DNA from: Sipunculus nudus
Lineage: Eukaryota; Annelida; Sipuncula; Golfingiida; Sipunculidae
Length of the DNA stretch: 64,000 nucleotides
Reading direction: 5' to 3'
NCBI GenBank assembly: GCA_026874595.1
Contig: CM049317.1
Location: 62,347,118 to 62,411,117, forward strand
Below are positions 9,041 to 21,660 of this stretch, piece by piece. A model generated the notes under the pieces. It saw only the letters and a program-made list of their open reading frames with translations, ran no database searches and was not told where the DNA came from. Both the position numbers and the translations under genes were made by a program. Numbering within the stretch: position 1 is the first letter of the stretch; each line of letters opens with the position of its first letter.

Positions 9041-12000
9041 TTTGCCGTAAGCAAAGAATAAGCAAAGCATCAGCAAAGTGTAAGCAAAGGGATTATGCCT
9101 TCATAATTGCTTTTTGGCACCATTTTCTGAAGAAATATTGTATTTTTTTGGCATTGCGGGGGTCTAATAATGTCAGAAATGGTGAAACACTGTAGGTAAA
9201 TTGTGTTTAAATTGGAAAATGGGTCAAAGAAATCAATAAATGACTTTTTAAAAAATTGCAGAATTATACATTACCGGTTTTGATTGAACAATATTGCCCT
9301 TACTTTTGATATTAATGTTCACTAACCGGGACTGCTGTGTAGCCAGGGGACCCGTCTGTCCCCATATGGGTCATATCAGTGTGTTTTTTTAGGAAAATGC
9401 TGCATTTCTGTTGTGCTTTTGCCGTAAGCAAAGAATTAGCAAAGCATCAGCAAGGTGTAAGCAAAGGGATTATGCCTTTATAATTGCTCTTTGGCACCAT
9501 TTTCTGAAGAAATAATGTATTTTTGGACTTTGCGGGGGTCTAATAATGTCAGAAATGGTAAAACACTGTAGGTAAATTGTGTTAAAATTGGAAAATGGGT
9601 CCAAGAAATCAATAAATGACTTTTATAAAAATTGCAGAATTATACATTTTCGGTTTTGATCGAACGATATTGCCCTTACTTTTGATACTAATGTTCACTA
9701 ACCGGGACTGCTATGTAGCCAGGGGACCCGTCTGTCCCCATATGGGTCATATCAGTGTGTATTTTTAGGAAAATGCTGCATTTCTGTTGTGATTTTGCCG
9801 TAAGCAAAGAATAAGCAAAGCATCAGCAAAGTGTAAGCAAAGGGATTATGCCTTCATAATTGCTTTTTGGCACCATTTTCTGAAGAAATAATGTATTTTT
9901 GGGCTTTGTGGGGGTCTGATAATGTCAGAAATGGTGAAACACTGTAGGTAAATTCTGTTAAATTAGAAAATGGGTCCCAGGAATCAATAAATGACTTTTT
10001 TAAAGTAGCAGAATTATACATTTGTGGTTTTGATTGAACGGTATTGCCCTTACTTTTGATATTAATGTTCACTAACCGGGACTGCTGTGTAGCCAGGGGA
10101 CCCGTCTGTATCCGTATGGGTCATATCAGTGTGTATTTAGAGGAAAATGCTGCATTTCTGTTGCGATTTTGCCGTAAGCAAAGAATAAGCAAAGCATCAG
10201 CAAAGTGTAAGCAAAGGGATTATGCCTTCATAATTGCTTTTTGGCACCATTTTCTGAAGAAATAATGTTTTTTAGGTATTGCGGGGGTCTAATAATGTCT
10301 GAAATGGTGAAACACTGTAGGTAAATTGTGTTAAAATTGGAAAATGGGTCAAAGAAATCAATAAATGACTTTTTTAAAAATAGCAGAATTATACATTTCC
10401 GGTTTTGATCGAACGATATTGCCCTTACTTTTGATATTAATGTTCACTAACCGGGACTGCTGTGTAGCCAGGGGACCCGTCTGTTTCCATATGGGTCATA
10501 TCAGTGTGTATTTTTAGGAAAATGCTGCATTTCTGTTAAGATTTTGCCATAAGCAAAGAAAAAGCAAAGCATCAGCAAAGTGTAAGCAAAGGGATTATGC
10601 TTTCATAGTTGATTTTTTTCACCATTTTCTGAAGAAATCATGTATTTTTGGACTTTGCGGGGGTCTAATAATGTCAGAAATGGTAAAACACTGTAGGTAA
10701 ATTGTGTTAAATTGGAAAATGGGTCCAAGAAATCAATAAATGACTTTTTAAAAATAGCAGAATTATACATTATCGGTTTTGATCGAACGATATTGCCCTC
10801 ACTTTTGATATTAATGTTCACTATGCGGGACTGCTGTGTTGCCAGGGGACCCGTCTGTCACCATATGCTTCTTATCAGTGTTTATTTTTAGGAAAATGCT
10901 GCATTTCTGTTGTGATTTTGCCGTAAGCACAGAATAAGCAAAGCATCAGCAAAGTGTAAGCAAAGGGATTATGCCTTCATAATTGCTTTTCGGCACCATT
11001 TTCTGAAAAAATAATGTATTTTTCGGCTTTGCGGGGGTCTAATAATGTCAGAAATGGTAAAACACTGTAGGTAAATTCTGTTAAAATTAGAAAATGGGTC
11101 CCAGGAATCAATAAATGACTTTTTTATAGTAGCAGAATTATACATTTATGGTTTTCATTGAACGATATTGCTCTTACTTTTGATATTAATGTTCACTAAC
11201 CGGGACTGCTGTGTAGCCAGGGGACCCGTCTGTCACCATATGGTTCTTATCAGTGTGTATTTATAGGAAAATGCTGCATTTCTGTTGTGATTTTGCCGTA
11301 AGCAAAGAATTAGCAAAGCATCAGCAAGGTGTAAGCAAAGGGATTATGCCTTCATAATTGCTCTTTGGCACCATTTTCTGAAGAAATAATGTATTTTTGG
11401 ACTTTGCGGGGGTCTAATAATGTCAGAAATGGTAAAACACTGTAGGTAAATTGTGTTAAAATTGGAAAATGGGTCCAAGAAATCAATAAATGACTTTTTT
11501 AAAAATTGCAGAATTTGAAGAAATGGTAAAACACTGTAGATAAATTGTGTTAAAATTGGAAAATGGGTCCAATAAATCAATAAATGACTTTTTTAAAAAT
11601 TGCAGAATTATACATTTGCGGTTTTGATTGAACGATATTGGCCTTACTTTTGATATTAATGTTCACCATCCGGGACTGCTGTGTAGCCAGGGGACCCGTC
11701 TGTCACCATATGGTTCATATCAGTGTGCATTTTTAGGAAAATGCTGCATTTCTGTTGTGATTTTGCTGTAAGCAAAGAATAAGCAAAGCATCAGCAAAGT
11801 GTAAGCAAAGGGATTATGCCTACATAGTTGCTTTTTTTCACCATTTTCTGAAGAAATCATGTATTTTCGGACTTTGCGGGGGTCTAATAATGTCAGAAAT
11901 GGTAAAACATTGTAGGTAAATTGTGTTAAAATTGGAAAATGGGTCAAAGAAATCAATAAATGACTTTTTTAAAAATTGCAGAATTATACATTACCGGTTT

Positions 12001-12140
12001 TGATTGAACAATATAGCCCTTACTTTTGATATTAATGTTCACTAACCGGGACTGCTGTGTAGCCAGGGGACCCGTCTGTCCCCATATGGGTCATATCAGT
12101 GTGTTTTTTTAGGAAAATGCTGCATTTCTGTTGTGATTTT
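9040..12140 (+). repeat. 3,097-bp tandem duplication, right copy
   Basis: This is the second copy of the eight-monomer-plus-stub unit. It holds the third copy of module S (9203-11515) and the second 94-bp stub (11516-11609). After about 12140 the array changes to monomers that match 32.2-33.1 kb at a shift of 20,116 bp. That is the module S shift (20,210) minus the 94-bp stub, which the 29-33 kb copy lacks. The right boundary is approximate. Confidence 0.85.
11516..11609 (+). repeat. 94-bp truncated monomer (stub), copy 2
   Basis: The junction is identical to that at 8419, exactly 3,097 bp further on. It was carried here by the tandem duplication of the surrounding block. Confidence 0.9.
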
Positions 12141-13090
12141 GCCGTAAGCAAAGAATTAGCAAAGCATCAGCAAGGTGTAAGCAAAGGGATTATGCCTTCA
12201 TAATTGCTCTTTGGCACAATTTTCTGAAGAAATAATGTATTTTTGGACTTTGCGGGGGTCTAATAATGTCTGAAATGGTGAAACACTGTAGGTAAATTGT
12301 GTTAAAATTGGAAAATGGGTCAAAGAAATCAATAAATGACTTTTTTAAAAATAGCAGAATTATACATTTCCGGTTTTGATCGAACGATATTGCCCTTACT
12401 TTTGATATTAATGTTCACTAACCGGGACTGCTGTGTAGCCAGGGGACCCGTCTGTTTCCATATGGGTCATATCAGTGTGTATTTTTAGGAAAATGCTGCA
12501 TTTCTGTTAAGATTTTGCCATAAGCAAAGAAAAAGCAAAGCATCAGCAAAGTGTAAGCTAAGGGATTATGCCTACATAGTTGCTTTTTTTCACCATTTTC
12601 TGAAGAAATCATGTATTTTTGGACTTTGCGGGGGTCTAATAATGTCAGAAATGGTAAAACGTTGTAGGTAAATTGTGTTAAAATTGGAAAATGGGTCCAA
12701 TAAATCAATAAATGACTTTTTTAAAAATAGCAGAATTATACATTATCGGTTTTGATCGAACGATATTGCCCTTACTTTTGATATTAATGTTCACTATCCG
12801 GGACTGCTGTGTAGCCAGGGGACCCGTCTGTCACCATTTGGTTCTTATCAGTGTGTATTTTTAGGAAAATGCTGCATTTCTGTTGTGATTTTGCCGTAAG
12901 CAAAGATTTAGCAAAGCATCAGCAAAGTGTAAGCAAAGGGATTATGCTTTCATAGTTGATTTTTTTCACCATTTTCTGAAGAAATCATGTATTTTTGGAC
13001 TTAGCGGGGGTCTAATAATGTCAGAAATGGTAAAACACTGTAGGTAAATTGTGTTAAAATTGGAAAATGGGTCCAAGAAATCAATAAATG

Positions 13091-14083
13091 GCTTTTTTTT
13101 GAAAATTGCAGAATTATACATTACCGGTTTTGATTGAACAATATTGCCCTTACTTTTGATATTAATGTTCACTTACCGGGACTGCTGTGTAGCCAGGGGA
13201 CCCGTCTGTATCCATATGGGTCATATCAGTTTGTATTTTTAGGAAAATGCTGCATTTCTGTTGTGGTTTTGCCGTAAGCAAAGAATTAGCAAAGCATCAG
13301 CAAGGTGTAAGCAAAGGGATTATGCCTTCATAATTGCTTTTTGGCACCATTTTCTGAAGAAATAATGTATTTTTGGACTTTGCGCGGGTCTTATAATGTC
13401 AGAAATGGTAAAACATTGTAAGTAAATTGTGTTAAAATTGGAAAATGGGTCCAAGAAATCAATAAATCACTTTTTTAAAAATAGAAGAATTATACATTAT
13501 CGGTTTTGATCGAACGATATTGCCCTTACTTTTGATATTAATGTTCACTAAATGGGACTGCTGTGTAGCCAGGGGACCCGTCTGTCCCCATATGGGTCAT
13601 ATTAGTGTGTATTTTTAGGAAAATGCTGCATTTCTGTTGTGATTTTGCCGTAAGCAAAGAATAAGCAAAGCATCAGCAAAGTGTAAGCAAAGGGATTATG
13701 CCTTCATAGTTGCTTTTTTTCACCATTTTCTGAAGAAATAATGTATTTTTGGACTTTGCGATGGTCTAATAATGTCAGAAATGGTAAAACACTGTAGGTA
13801 AATTGTGTTAAAATTGGAAAATGGGTCCAATAAATCAATAAATGACTTTTTTAAAAATTGCAGAATTATACATTACCGGTTTTGATTGAACAATATTGCC
13901 CTTACTTTTGATATTAATGTTCACTAACCGGCACTGCTGTGTAGCCAGGGGACCCGTCTGTCCCCATATGGGTCATATCAGTGTGTTTTTTAGGAAAATG
14001 CTGCATTTCTTTTGAGATTTTGCCGTAAGCAAAGAATTAGCAAAGCATCAGCAAGGTGTAAGCAAAGGGATTATGCCTTCATA
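13091..14083 (+). repeat. Outlying part of the tetrameric HOR (m2-m3-m4)
   Basis: Three successive monomers carry the markers of the HOR found at 20-25 kb: GAAAATTGCAG after a long T-run with TATCCATATGGG and CAGTTTG (m2); GCGCGGGTCTTATAATG with ATAGAAG and CATATTAGTG (m3); GCGATGGTCT with CTTTTGAG (m4). The m1 monomer (TTTTCCTATGGG type) is absent here. It is either a small relic or a source copy of the HOR. Confidence 0.75.
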
Positions 14084-14930
14084 ATTGCTCTTTGGCACCA
14101 TTTTCTGAAGAAATCATGTATTTTCGGACTTTGCGGGAGTCTAATAATGTCAGAAATGGTAAAACATTGTAGGTAAATTGTGTTAAAATTGGAAAATGGG
14201 TCAAAGAAATCAATAAATGACTTTTTTAAAAATTGCAGAATTATACATTACCGGTTTTGATTGAACAATATTGCCCTTACTTTTGATATTAATGTTCACT
14301 AACCGGGACTGCTGTGTAGCGAGGGGACCCGTCTGTCCCCATATGGGTCATATCAGTGTGTTTTTTTAGGAAAATGCTGCATTTCTTTTGAGATTTTGCC
14401 GTAAGCAAAGAATTAGCAAAGCATCAGCAAGGTGTAAGCAAAGGGATTATGCCTTCATAATTGCTCTTTGGCACCATTTTCTGAAGAAATAATGTATTTT
14501 TGGACTTTGCGGGGGTCTAATAATGTCAGAAATGGTAAAACACTGTAGGTAAATTGTGTTAAAATTGGAAAATGGGTCCAAGAAATCAATAAATGACTTT
14601 TTTAAAAATTGCAGAATTATACATTTTCGGTTTTGATCGAACGATATTGCCCTTACTTTTGATATTAATGTTCACTTTCCGGGACTGCTGTGTAGCCAGG
14701 GGACCCGTCTGTCACCATATGGTTCTTATCAGTGTGTATTTTTAGGAAAATGCTGCATTTCTGTTGTGATTTTGCCGTAAGCAAAGAATTAGCAAAGCAT
14801 CAGCAAAGTGTAAACAAAGGGAATATGCCTTCATAGTTGCTTTTTTTCACCATTTTCTGAAGAAATCATGTATTTTCGGACTTTGCGGGGGTCTAATAAT
14901 GTCAGAAATGGTAAAACACTGTAGGTAAAT
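14083..14930 (+). repeat. Block shared with the window start (1-848)
   Basis: Monomers starting at 14083 and 14459 match those at 1 and 376, in order and in variant content (TATTTTCGGAC, CTTTTGAG, CTCTTTGG). A related copy begins at 4504. The shift is about 14,083 bp. It shows that multi-monomer blocks recur far apart in the array. Confidence 0.7.
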
Positions 14931-15369
14931 TGTGTTAAAATTGGAAAATGGGTCCAAGAAATCAATAAATGACTTTTTTAAAAATTGCAGAATTATACAT
15001 TATCGGTTTTGATCGAACGATATTGCCCTTACTTTTGATATTAATGTTCACTTTCCGGGACTGTTGTGTAGCCAGGGGACCCATCTGTCACCATATGGTT
15101 CTTATCAGTGTGTATTTTTAGGAAAATGCTGCATTTCTGTTGTGATTTTGCCGTAAGCAAAGAATTAGCAAAGCATCAGCAAGGTGTAAGCAAAGGTATT
15201 ATGCCTTCATAATTGCTTTTTGGCACCATTTTCTGAAGAAATAATGTATTTTTGGACTTTGTGGGGGTCTTATAATGTCAGAAATGGTAAAACATTGTAA
15301 GTTAATCGTGTTAAAATGGAAGATGGGTCCAAGAAATCAATAAATGACTTTTTTTAAAAATAGAAGAAT

Positions 15370-16589
15370 TATACATTTGCGGTTTTGATTGAACGATATT
15401 GGCCTTACTTTTGATATTAATGTTCACCATCCGGGACTGCTGTGTAGCCAGGGGACCCGTCTGTCACCATATGGTTCATATCAGTGTGCATTTTTAGGAA
15501 AATGCTGCATTTCTGTTGTGATTTTGCTGTAAGCAAAGAATAAGCAAAGCATCAGCAAAGTGTAAGCAAAGGGATTATGCCTACATAGTTGCTTTTTTTC
15601 ACCATTTTCTGAAGAAATCATGTATTTTTGGACTTTGCGGGGGTCTAATAATGTCAGAAATGGTAAAACATTGTAGGTAAATTGTGTTAAAATTGGAAAA
15701 TGGGTCCAATAAATCAATAAATGACTTTTTTAAAAATAGCAGAATTATACATTATCGGTTTTGATCGAACGATATTGCCCTTACTTTTGATATTAATGTT
15801 CACTATGCGGGACTGCTGTGTAGCCAGGGGACCCGTCTGTCACCATTTGGTTCTTATCAGTGTGTATTTTTAGGAAAATGCTGCATTTCTGTTGTGATTT
15901 TGCCGTATGCAAGGAATTAGCAAAGCATCAGCAAAGTGGAAGCAAAGGGATTATGCTTTCATAGTTGCTTTTTTCACCATTTTCTGAAGAAATCATGTAT
16001 TTTTGGACTTTGCGGGGGTCTAATAATGTCAGAAATAGTAAAACACTGTAGGTAAATTGTGTTAAAATTGGAAAATGGGTCCAATAAATCAATAAATGAC
16101 TTTTTAAAAATAGCAGAATTATACATTATCGGTTTTGATCGAACGATATTGCCCTCATTTTTGATATTAATGTTCACTATGCGGGACTGCTGTGTAGCCA
16201 GGGGACCCGTCTGTCACCATATGCTTCTTATCAGTGTGTATTTTTAGGAAAATGCTGCATTTCTGTTGTGATTTTGCCGTAAGCAAAGAATAAGCAAAGC
16301 ATCAGCAAAGTGTAAGCAAAGGGATTATGCCTTCATAATTGCTTTTCGGCACCATTTTCTGAAAAAATAATGTATTTTTCGGCTTTGCGGGGGTCTAATA
16401 ATGTCAGAAATGGTAAAACACTGTAGGTAAATTCTGTTAAAATTAGAAAATGGGTCCCAGGAATCAATAAATGACTTTTTTATAGTAGCAGAATTATACA
16501 TTTATGGTTTTCATTGAACGATATTGCTCTTACTTTTGATATTAATGTTCACTAACCGGGACTGCTGTGTAGCCAGGGGACCCGTCTGT
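15370..16589 (+). repeat. 1.2-kb block repeated at 18467-19686
   Basis: About 3.2 monomers are shared at a shift of 3,097 bp. Markers include TTGGCCTTAC with CACCATCCGGG, GTATGCAAGGAATTAGC, AAGTGGAAGC and CTCATTTTTGATATT. The left edge of the right copy coincides with the end of the 94-bp stub (18374-18467). The right edge is the cassette switch at about 16590/19687. The shift equals that of the 6-12 kb duplication because both consist of eight monomers plus one stub. Confidence 0.8.
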
Positions 16590-17838
16590 CACCATATGGT
16601 TCTTATCAGTGTGTATTTATAGGAAAATGCTGCATTTCTGTTGTGATTTTGCCGTAAGCAAAGAATTAGCAAAGCATCAGCAAGGTGTAAGCAAAGGGAT
16701 TATGCCTTCATAATTGCTCTTTGGCACCATTTTCTGAAGAAATAATGTATTTTTGGACTTTGCGGGGGTCTAATAATGTCAGAAATGGTAAAACACTGTA
16801 GGAAAATTGTGTTAAAATTGGAAAATGGGTCCAAGAAATCAATAAATAACTTTTTTAAAAATTGCAGAATTATACATTATCAGTTTTGATCGAACGATAT
16901 TGCCCTTACTTTTGATATTAATGTTCACTTTCCGGGACTGCTGTGTAGCCAGGGGACCCGTCTGTCACCATATGGTTCTTATCAGTGTGTATTTTTAGGA
17001 AAATGCTGCATTTCTGTTGTGATTTTGCCGTAAGCAAAGAATTAGCAAAGCATCAGCAAAGTGTAAGCAAAGGGATTATGCCTTCATAGTTGCTTTTTTT
17101 CACCATTTTCTGAAGAAATTATGTATTTTCGGACTTTGCGGGGGTCTAATAATGTCAGAAATGGTAAAACATTGTAGGTAAATTGTGTTAAAATTGGAAA
17201 ATGGGTCAAAGAAATCAATAAATGACTTTTTTAAAAATTGCAGAATTATACATTACCGGTTTTGATTGAACAATATTGCCCTTACTTTTGATATTAATGT
17301 TCACTAACCGGGACTGCTGTGTAGCCAGGGGACCCGTCTGTCCCCATATGGGTCATATCAGTGTGTTTTTTAGGAAAATGCTGCATTTCTGTTGTGATTT
17401 TGCCGTAAGCAGAGAATTAGCAAAGCATCAGCAAGGTGTAAGCAAAGGGATTATGCCTTCATAATTGCTCTTTGGCACCATTTTCTGAAGAAATAATGTA
17501 TTTTTGGACTTTGCAGGGGTCTAGTAATGTCTGAAATGGTGAAACACTGTAGGTAAATTGTGTTAAAATTGGAAAATGGGTCAAAGAAATCAATAAATGA
17601 CTTTTTTAAAAATAGCAGAATTAAACATTTCCGGTTTTGATCGAACGATATTGCCCTTACTTTTGATATTAATGTTCACTAACCGGGACTGCTGTGTAGC
17701 CAGGGGACCCGTCTGTCTCCATATGGGTCATATCAGTGTGTATTTTTAGGAAAATGCTGCATTTCTGTTGTGATTTTGCCGTAAGCAAAGAATAAGCAAA
17801 GCATTAGCAAAGTGTAAGCAAAGGGATTATGCTTTCAT

Positions 17839-18213
17839 GATTGCTTTTTGGCACAATTTTCTGAAGAAATAATGTATTGTTGGACTTTGCTATGGTCTAA
17901 TAATGTCAGAAATGGTAAAACACTGTAGGTAAATTGTGTTAAAATTGGAAAATGGGTCCCAGGAAACAATAAATGACTTTTTTATAGTAGCAGAATTATA
18001 TATTTGTGGTTTGATTGCACGATATTGCCCTTACTTTTGATATTAATGTTCACTAACCGGGACTGCTGTGTAGCCAGGGGACCCGTCTGTTTCCATATGG
18101 GTCATATCAGTGCTTATTTTTAGTAAAATGTTTAATTTCTGTTGTGATTTTACTATAAGCAAAGAATAAGCAAAGCATAAAAAAAAGTGTAAGCAAAGGG
18201 ATTATGCCTGCAT
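17839..18213 (+). repeat. Most diverged monomer in the window
   Basis: This monomer has many private changes: ATGTATTGTTGGAC, GCTATGGTCT, CAGGAAACAATAAATG, TATATATTTGTGG, GATTGCACG, GTGCTTATTTTTAGT, ATGTTTAATTTC and TTTTACTATAAGC. Its third heptamer unit has turned into a run of A (about 18179-18186). The 34-bp core (18057-18090) is nevertheless intact. It is probably an old monomer that has escaped homogenisation. Confidence 0.8.
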
Positions 18214-18373
18214 AGTTGCTTTTTGGCACCATTTTCTGAAGAAATAATGTATTTTTGGACTTTGCGGGGGTCTAATAATGTCAGAAATGGTAAAACATTG
18301 TAGGTAAATTGAGTTAAAATTGGAAAATGGGTCCAATAAATCAATAAATGACTTTTTTAAAAATTGCAGAATT

Positions 18374-18467
18374 TGAAGAAATGGTAAAACACTGTAGATA
18401 AATTGTGTTAAAATTGGAAAATGGGTCCAATAAATCAATAAATGACTTTTTTAAAAATTGCAGAATT
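18374..18467 (+). repeat. 94-bp truncated monomer (stub), copy 3
   Basis: Same junction as at 8419. The preceding monomer has ATTGAGTTAAAATTGG, so this stub sits in a different upstream context from copies 1 and 2. This indicates exchange at or near the stub. Confidence 0.9.
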
Positions 18468-19968
18468 ATACATTTGCGGTTTTGATTGAACGATATTGGC
18501 CTTACTTTTGATATTAATGTTCACCATCCGGGACTGCTGTGTAGCCAGGGGACCCGTCTGTCACCATATGGTTCATATCAGTGTGCATTTTTAGGAAAAT
18601 GCTGCATTTCTGTTGTGATTTTGCTGTAAGCAAAGAATAAGCAAAGCATCAGCAAAGTGTAAGCAAAGGGATTATGCCTACATAGTTGCTTTTTTTCACC
18701 ATTTTCTGAAGAAATCATGTATTTTTGGACTTTGCGGGGGTCTAATAATGTCAGAAATGGTAAAACATTGTAGGTAAATTGTGTTAAAATTGGAAAATGG
18801 GTCCAATAAATCAATAAATGACTTTTTTAAAAATAGCAGAATTATACATTATCGGTTTTGATCGAACGATATTGCCCTTACTTTTGATATTAATGTTCAC
18901 TATGCGGGACTGCTGTGTAGCCAGGGGACCCGTCTGTCACCATTTGGTTCTTATCAGTGTGTATTTTTAGGAAAATGCTGCATTTCTGTTGTGATTTTGC
19001 CGTATGCAAGGAATTAGCAAAGCATCAGCAAAGTGGAAGCAAAGGGATTATGCTTTCATAGTTGCTTTTTTCACCATTTTCTGAAGAAATCATGTATTTT
19101 TGGACTTTGCGGGGGTCTAATAATGTCAGAAATAGTAAAACACTGTAGGTAAATTGTGTTAAAATTGGAAAATGGGTCCAATAAATCAATAAATGACTTT
19201 TTAAAAATAGCAGAATTATACATTATCGGTTTTGATCGAACGATATTGCCCTCATTTTTAATATTAATGTTCACTATGCGGGACTGCTGTGTAGCCAGGG
19301 GACCCGTCTGTCACCATATGCTTCTTATCAGTGTGTATTTTTAGGAAAATGCTGCATTTCTGTTGTGATTTTGCCGTAAGCAAAGAATAAGCAAAGCATC
19401 AGCAAAGTGTAAGCAAAGGAATTATGCCTTCATAATTGCTTTTCGGCACCATTTTCTGAAAAAATAATGTATTTTTCGGCTTTGCGGGGGTCTAATAATG
19501 TCAGAAATGGTAAAACACTGTAGGTAAATTCTGTTAAAATTAGAAAATGGGTCCCAGGAATCAATAAATGACTTTTTTATAGTAGCAGAATTATACATTT
19601 ATGGTTTTCATTGAACGATATTGCTCTTACTTTTGATATTAATGTTCACTAACCGGGACTGCTGTGTAGCCAGGGGACCCGTCTGTATCCATATGGGTCA
19701 TATCAGTTTGTATTTTTAGGAAAATGCTGCATTTCTGTTGTGATTTTGCCGTAAGCAAAGAATTAGCAAAGCATCAGCAAGGTGTAAGCAAAGGGATTAT
19801 GCCTTCATAATTGCTTTTTGGCACCATTTTCTGAAGAAATAATGTATTTTTGGACTTTGCGGGGGTCTTATAATGTCAGAAATGGTAAAACATTGTAAGT
19901 AAATTGTGTTAACATTGGAAAATTGGTCCAATAAATCAATAAATGACTTTTTTAAAAATTGCAGAATT

Positions 19969-20062
19969 TGAAGAAATGGTAAAACACTGTAGATAAATTG
20001 TGTTAAAATTGGAAAATGGGTCCAATAAATCAATAAATGACTTTTTTAAAAATTGCAGAATT
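19969..20062 (+). repeat. 94-bp truncated monomer (stub), copy 4
   Basis: Same junction as the other stubs, but its upstream monomer carries TTAACATTGGAAAATTGGTCC, which is unlike copies 1-3. It marks the left side of the tetrameric HOR in block X copy 1. Confidence 0.9.
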
Positions 20063-20153
20063 ATACATTTGCGGTTTTGATTGAACGATATTGCCCTTAC
20101 TTTTGATATTAATGTTCACTAACCGGGACTGCTGTGTAGCCAGGGGACCCGTC

Positions 20154-21660
20154 TGTTTTCCTATGGGTCATATCAGTGTGTATTTTTAGGAAAATGCTGC
20201 ATTTCTGTTGTGATTTTGCCGTAAGCAAAAAATAAGCAAAGCATCAACAAAGTGTAAGCAAAGTGATTATGCCTTCATAATTGCTTTTTTTTCACCATTC
20301 TCTGAAGAAATAATGTATTTTTGGACTTTGCGGGGGGGGCTTATAATGTCAGAAATGGTAAAACATTGTAGGTAAATTGTGTTAAAATTGGAAAATGGGT
20401 CAAAGAAATCAATAAATGACTTTTTTTGAAAATTGCAGAATTATACATTACCGGTTTTGATTGAACAATATTGCCCTTACTTTTGATATTAATGTTCACT
20501 TACCGGGACTGCTGTGTAGCCAGGGGACCCGTCTGTATCCATATGGGTCATATCAGTTTGTATTTTTAGGAAAATGCTGCATTTCTGTTGTGATTTTGCC
20601 GTAAGCAAAGAATTAGCAAAGCATCAGCAAGGTGTAAGCAAAGGGATTATGCCTTCATAATTGCTTTTTGGCACCATTTTCTGAAGAAATAATGTATTTT
20701 TGGACTTTGCGCGGGTCTTATAATGTCAGAAATGGTAAAACATTGTAAGTAAATTGTGTTAAAATTGGAAAATGGGTCCAAGAAATCAATAAATGACTTT
20801 TTTAAAAATAGAAGAATTATACATTATCGGTTTTGATCGAACGATATTGCCCTTACTTTTGATATTAATGTTCACTAAACGGGACTGCTGTGTAGCCAGG
20901 GGACCCGTCTGTCCCCATATGGGTCATATTAGTGTGTATTTTTAGGAAAATGCTGCATTTCTGTTGTGATTTTGCCGTAAGCAAAGAATAAGCAAAGCAT
21001 CAGCAAAGTGTAAGCAAAGGGATTATGCCTTCATAGTTGCTTTTTTTCACCATTTTCTGTAGAAATAATGTATTTTTGGACTTTGCGATGGTCTAATAAT
21101 GTCAGAAATGGTAAAACACTGTAGGTAAATTGTGTTAAAATTGGAAAATGGGTCCAATAAATCAATAAATGACTTTTTTAAAAATTGCAGAATTATACAT
21201 TACCGGTTTTGATTGAACAATATTGCCCTTACTTTTGATATTAATGTTCACTAACCGGGACTGCTGTGTAGCCAGGGGACCCGTCTGTCCCCATATGGGT
21301 CATATCAGTGTGTTTTTTAGGAAAATGCTGCATTTCTTTTGAGATTTTGCCGTAAGCAAAGAATTAGCAAAGCATCAGCAAGGTGTAAGCAAAGGGATTA
21401 TGCCTTCATAATTGCTCTTTGGCACCATTTTCTGAAGAAATCATGTATTTTCGGACTTTGCGGGGGTCTAATAATGTCAGAAATGGTAAAACACTGTAGA
21501 TAAATTGTGTTAAAATTGGAAAATGGGTCCAATAAATCAATAAATGACTTTTTTAAAAATTGCAGAATTATACATTTGCGGTTTTGATTGAACGATATTG
21601 CCTTTACTTTTGATATTAATGTTCACTAACCGGGACTGCTGTGTAGCCAGGGGACCCGTC
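20154..21660 (+). repeat. Tetrameric HOR, unit A (1,507 bp)
   Basis: Four distinct monomers repeat as a unit. m1 has TTTTCCTATGGG, GCAAAAAATAAGC, CATCAACAAAG and a G-run of eight followed by CTTATAATG. m2 has GAAAATTGCAG, CACTTACCGGG, TATCCATATGGG and CAGTTTG. m3 has GCGCGGGTCTTATAATG, ATAGAAG, CTAAACGGG and CATATTAGTG. m4 has TTCTGTAGAAAT, GCGATGGTCT and CTTTTGAG. Unit boundaries here are set at TGTTTTCCTATGGG. Higher-order repeats are the usual sign of recent local homogenisation in satellites. Confidence 0.88.

Noticed and set aside
20331-20340. G-quadruplex at the eight-base G-run
   Set aside because: It is a single G-run with no three further G-runs within reach on the same strand; it only serves as a length-variable marker.
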